Shown here one piece after another: positions 62,848 through 64,000 of a stretch of 64,000 nucleotides of DNA (position 1 is the stretch's first letter; the number at the start of each line of letters is the position of its first letter). A model generated the notes under the pieces. The model was not told the DNA's origin, ran no database searches, and saw only the letters and a list, made by a program, of their open reading frames with translations. The position numbers were made by a program, and so were the translations under genes. The DNA is from an uncultured Treponema sp. Its GTDB lineage: Bacteria; Spirochaetota; Spirochaetia; Treponematales; Treponemataceae. The stretch spans positions 15,747-79,746 of the forward strand of contig CAKUZR010000012.1 of assembly GCA_934718065.1 (NCBI GenBank), in the 5' to 3' direction.

Positions 62848-63804
62848 TTATTTTATTTTTTGAAAATAAAAATGCTCATATGATGAGTATTGATTACAAA
62901 CATCAAGAGCGGAACTTCCATTCCAACCTGTTTTTTCTATTCCTCCAAGATAAATATTTTCTCCAACTTGAAAATTTCTGCTAGAATTGTCATATATAAA
63001 TGCACTTCCATCATTATTAATAAACAATAAAGCAGCATGAGAATCAATGATTGATTGTTCATCACTCATAAATACTACATAAGCACCATGATTTAATTTA
63101 GATGCGTCTGTGTCATATTTTTTACTTGATTTTTTTAAATCTTCTATATGCGTATTAACATTTTTTCCTGATGGATTATCAACATTATATTCATTTACAT
63201 CGAAACCAGCACCACTTAGTATTTCTGAAACATATTCATCACATTGATAACCAATTTTATAACATCCTGTTACCTCTCCAGGATCATTAGCTTCAGGAGT
63301 ATTGTTTTTCTTTTTATAAATTTCATTTAATATTTTTTCAAAGGCTGATTCTTCAGATATTCCTCCGTATGCACCGCCGCCGTTGTTTCCACCAGATGGA
63401 GCAGAACTGCCGCCCGCTGAACATGTTCCGCCACCTGAACATCCATGGCCTCCACTAGACGAAGTGCCTCCAGTTTGATATGAAATTGATTCAACGCCTT
63501 CATAAGAACTGCTGCAAGAACCTCCGCCGGAACTGCTCACAACCCCTGAAGAAGTTACTTTGTTACTTCCTTTTTTTGTTCTTGTAACTAAATATCCATT
63601 ATACGGACCAGTGGGAACATATATAGTCTCTGTTGTAGATGAACCAGGCCCACTTGATGCCCCAGAAGAGTTTCCCGAACTGGATGAACCGCCAGAACTG
63701 TCTGAAGAACCGGAAGATGGCCCGCTTGAACAGCCGCTTCCGCCGTTTACAGCCAGCAAGCCATTTGTATCCAGCTGCAAAAAATCGTTTAGATTGAATT
63801 TCAT
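62848..63804 (-). CDS. Double-glycine-leader protein with Ser/Gly/Cys linker and NlpC/P60-like domain
   Basis: 318 residues in three parts. Residues 1-22 form a leader ending DTNGLLAVNGG, the double-glycine site cut by C39-peptidase ABC transporters. Residues about 23-150 are low-complexity Ser/Gly with scattered Cys (SGCSSG, GSCSSS, HGCSGGGTC). Residues about 155-318 look like a papain-fold NlpC/P60 or CHAP domain, with GYQCDEYVSEIL as Cys nucleophile and DSHAALLFINNDGSAFIYDN as the His strand. There is no Sec signal, so export by a type I peptidase-transporter is likely. The target may be peptidoglycan of rivals. Confidence 0.7.
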   Translation of the reverse strand: MKFNLNDFLQLDTNGLLAVNGGSGCSSGPSSGSSDSSGGSSSSGNSSGASSGPGSSTTETIYVPTGPYNGYLVTRTKKGSNKVTSSGVVSSSGGGSCSSSYEGVESISYQTGGTSSSGGHGCSGGGTCSAGGSSAPSGGNNGGGAYGGISEESAFEKILNEIYKKKNNTPEANDPGEVTGCYKIGYQCDEYVSEILSGAGFDVNEYNVDNPSGKNVNTHIEDLKKSSKKYDTDASKLNHGAYVVFMSDEQSIIDSHAALLFINNDGSAFIYDNSSRNFQVGENIYLGGIEKTGWNGSSALDVCNQYSSYEHFYFQKIK

Positions 63805-63870
63805 ACTTTTTTACCTTGATAAGAATGGTAAAAAAATCCGTTTTGTTTGTAAATCAGTTTTCATACGAAA

Positions 63871-63922
63871 TAACCAAAGTTATAAAAAAGTAACCGCAGT
63901 TACTAAAAAATAACTTTGGTTA
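63871..63922. promoter_or_regulatory. Three TAAC-N4-GTTA dyads at exact 20-bp spacing
   Basis: TAACCAAAGTTA (63871-63882), TAACCGCAGTTA (63891-63902) and TAACTTTGGTTA (63911-63922) start exactly 20 bases apart, on the same face of the helix, separated by A-rich octamers. They lie 67-118 bases upstream of the double-glycine-leader gene. This is a cooperative binding array for an unknown regulator. Confidence 0.6.
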
Positions 63923-64000
63923 CCTCGTAACTTGTAAAGAATAATTCCCCAGTTTTCTGTCAGAAATTACAGCAGTTTATATATATCATGGCGGGAGTTT

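Noticed and set aside
63960..64000. Start of a plus-strand gene at the window end (ATGGCGGGAG)
   Set aside because: Only about ten bases remain and there is no RBS, so it cannot be supported.

Overview
The gene content points to a host-associated Treponema (Spirochaetota), probably a gut or rumen species of about 40% GC. The reasons are groES and groEL at separate sites, an alanyl-tRNA synthetase without the C-Ala domain, a pallilysin-related protein, a DUF115/Maf-type protein, a WG-repeat protein, and the order sigma factor - groES - TPR lipoprotein - nusB - SurA-like protein - alaS, which from memory resembles the TP1012-TP1017 region of T. pallidum. No rRNA, tRNA, intact insertion sequence or CRISPR array was seen.

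Layout: (1) 1-3.0 kb is accessory: the start of a LanC-like gene preceded by a tiny poly-cysteine ORF, an AAA_14/DUF4143 ATPase, tandem repeats, and a truncated NYN-domain gene behind an attenuator-like leader. (2) 3.0-17.1 kb is one long minus-strand surface-glycan cluster: GDP-heptose synthesis (hddA, gmhA, hddC-gmhB fusion), glycosyltransferases, Wzy-like and Wzx-like membrane proteins, UDP-galactopyranose mutase, an acyltransferase, an embedded YafQ-type toxin-antitoxin pair, and a divergent XRE regulator at its head. Two genes carry G9 tracts: a GT32 gene reads as frame-shifted (OFF) and the acyltransferase as in frame (ON), which suggests phase-variable glycan. (3) 17.2-50.0 kb is housekeeping: gltX, a tyrosine phosphatase, dnaE, yggT, recG, an RpoS-sized sigma factor with a canonical sigma-54 promoter, groES, nusB, alaS, groEL, asd, dapA, aroC and cell-wall enzymes (carboxypeptidase, M23 peptidase, signal peptidase, PBP, DUF115). 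(4) 50.0-61.6 kb is a defence island: type I restriction-modification (hsdR, hsdM, two hsdS), an RloA/RloB-like pair, a full AAA_14 ATPase and two AAA_14 remnants. One hsdS contains a 210-bp in-frame repeat insertion. (5) 61.6-64.0 kb has a secreted cysteine-peptidase-like protein with a double-glycine leader, a periplasmic WG-repeat protein, a short secreted ORF, and three evenly spaced operator-like dyads upstream.

How it works together: the glycan genes can make, polymerise, flip and decorate a heptose- and galactofuranose-containing surface polymer, and slippage tracts could vary it. The hsd genes form a type I system whose two specificity genes share near-identical blocks. The double-glycine protein and its neighbours could be an antibacterial effector with periplasmic immunity, which is inference. 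Several accessory genes share a promoter style: a palindrome over the promoter and little or no leader.
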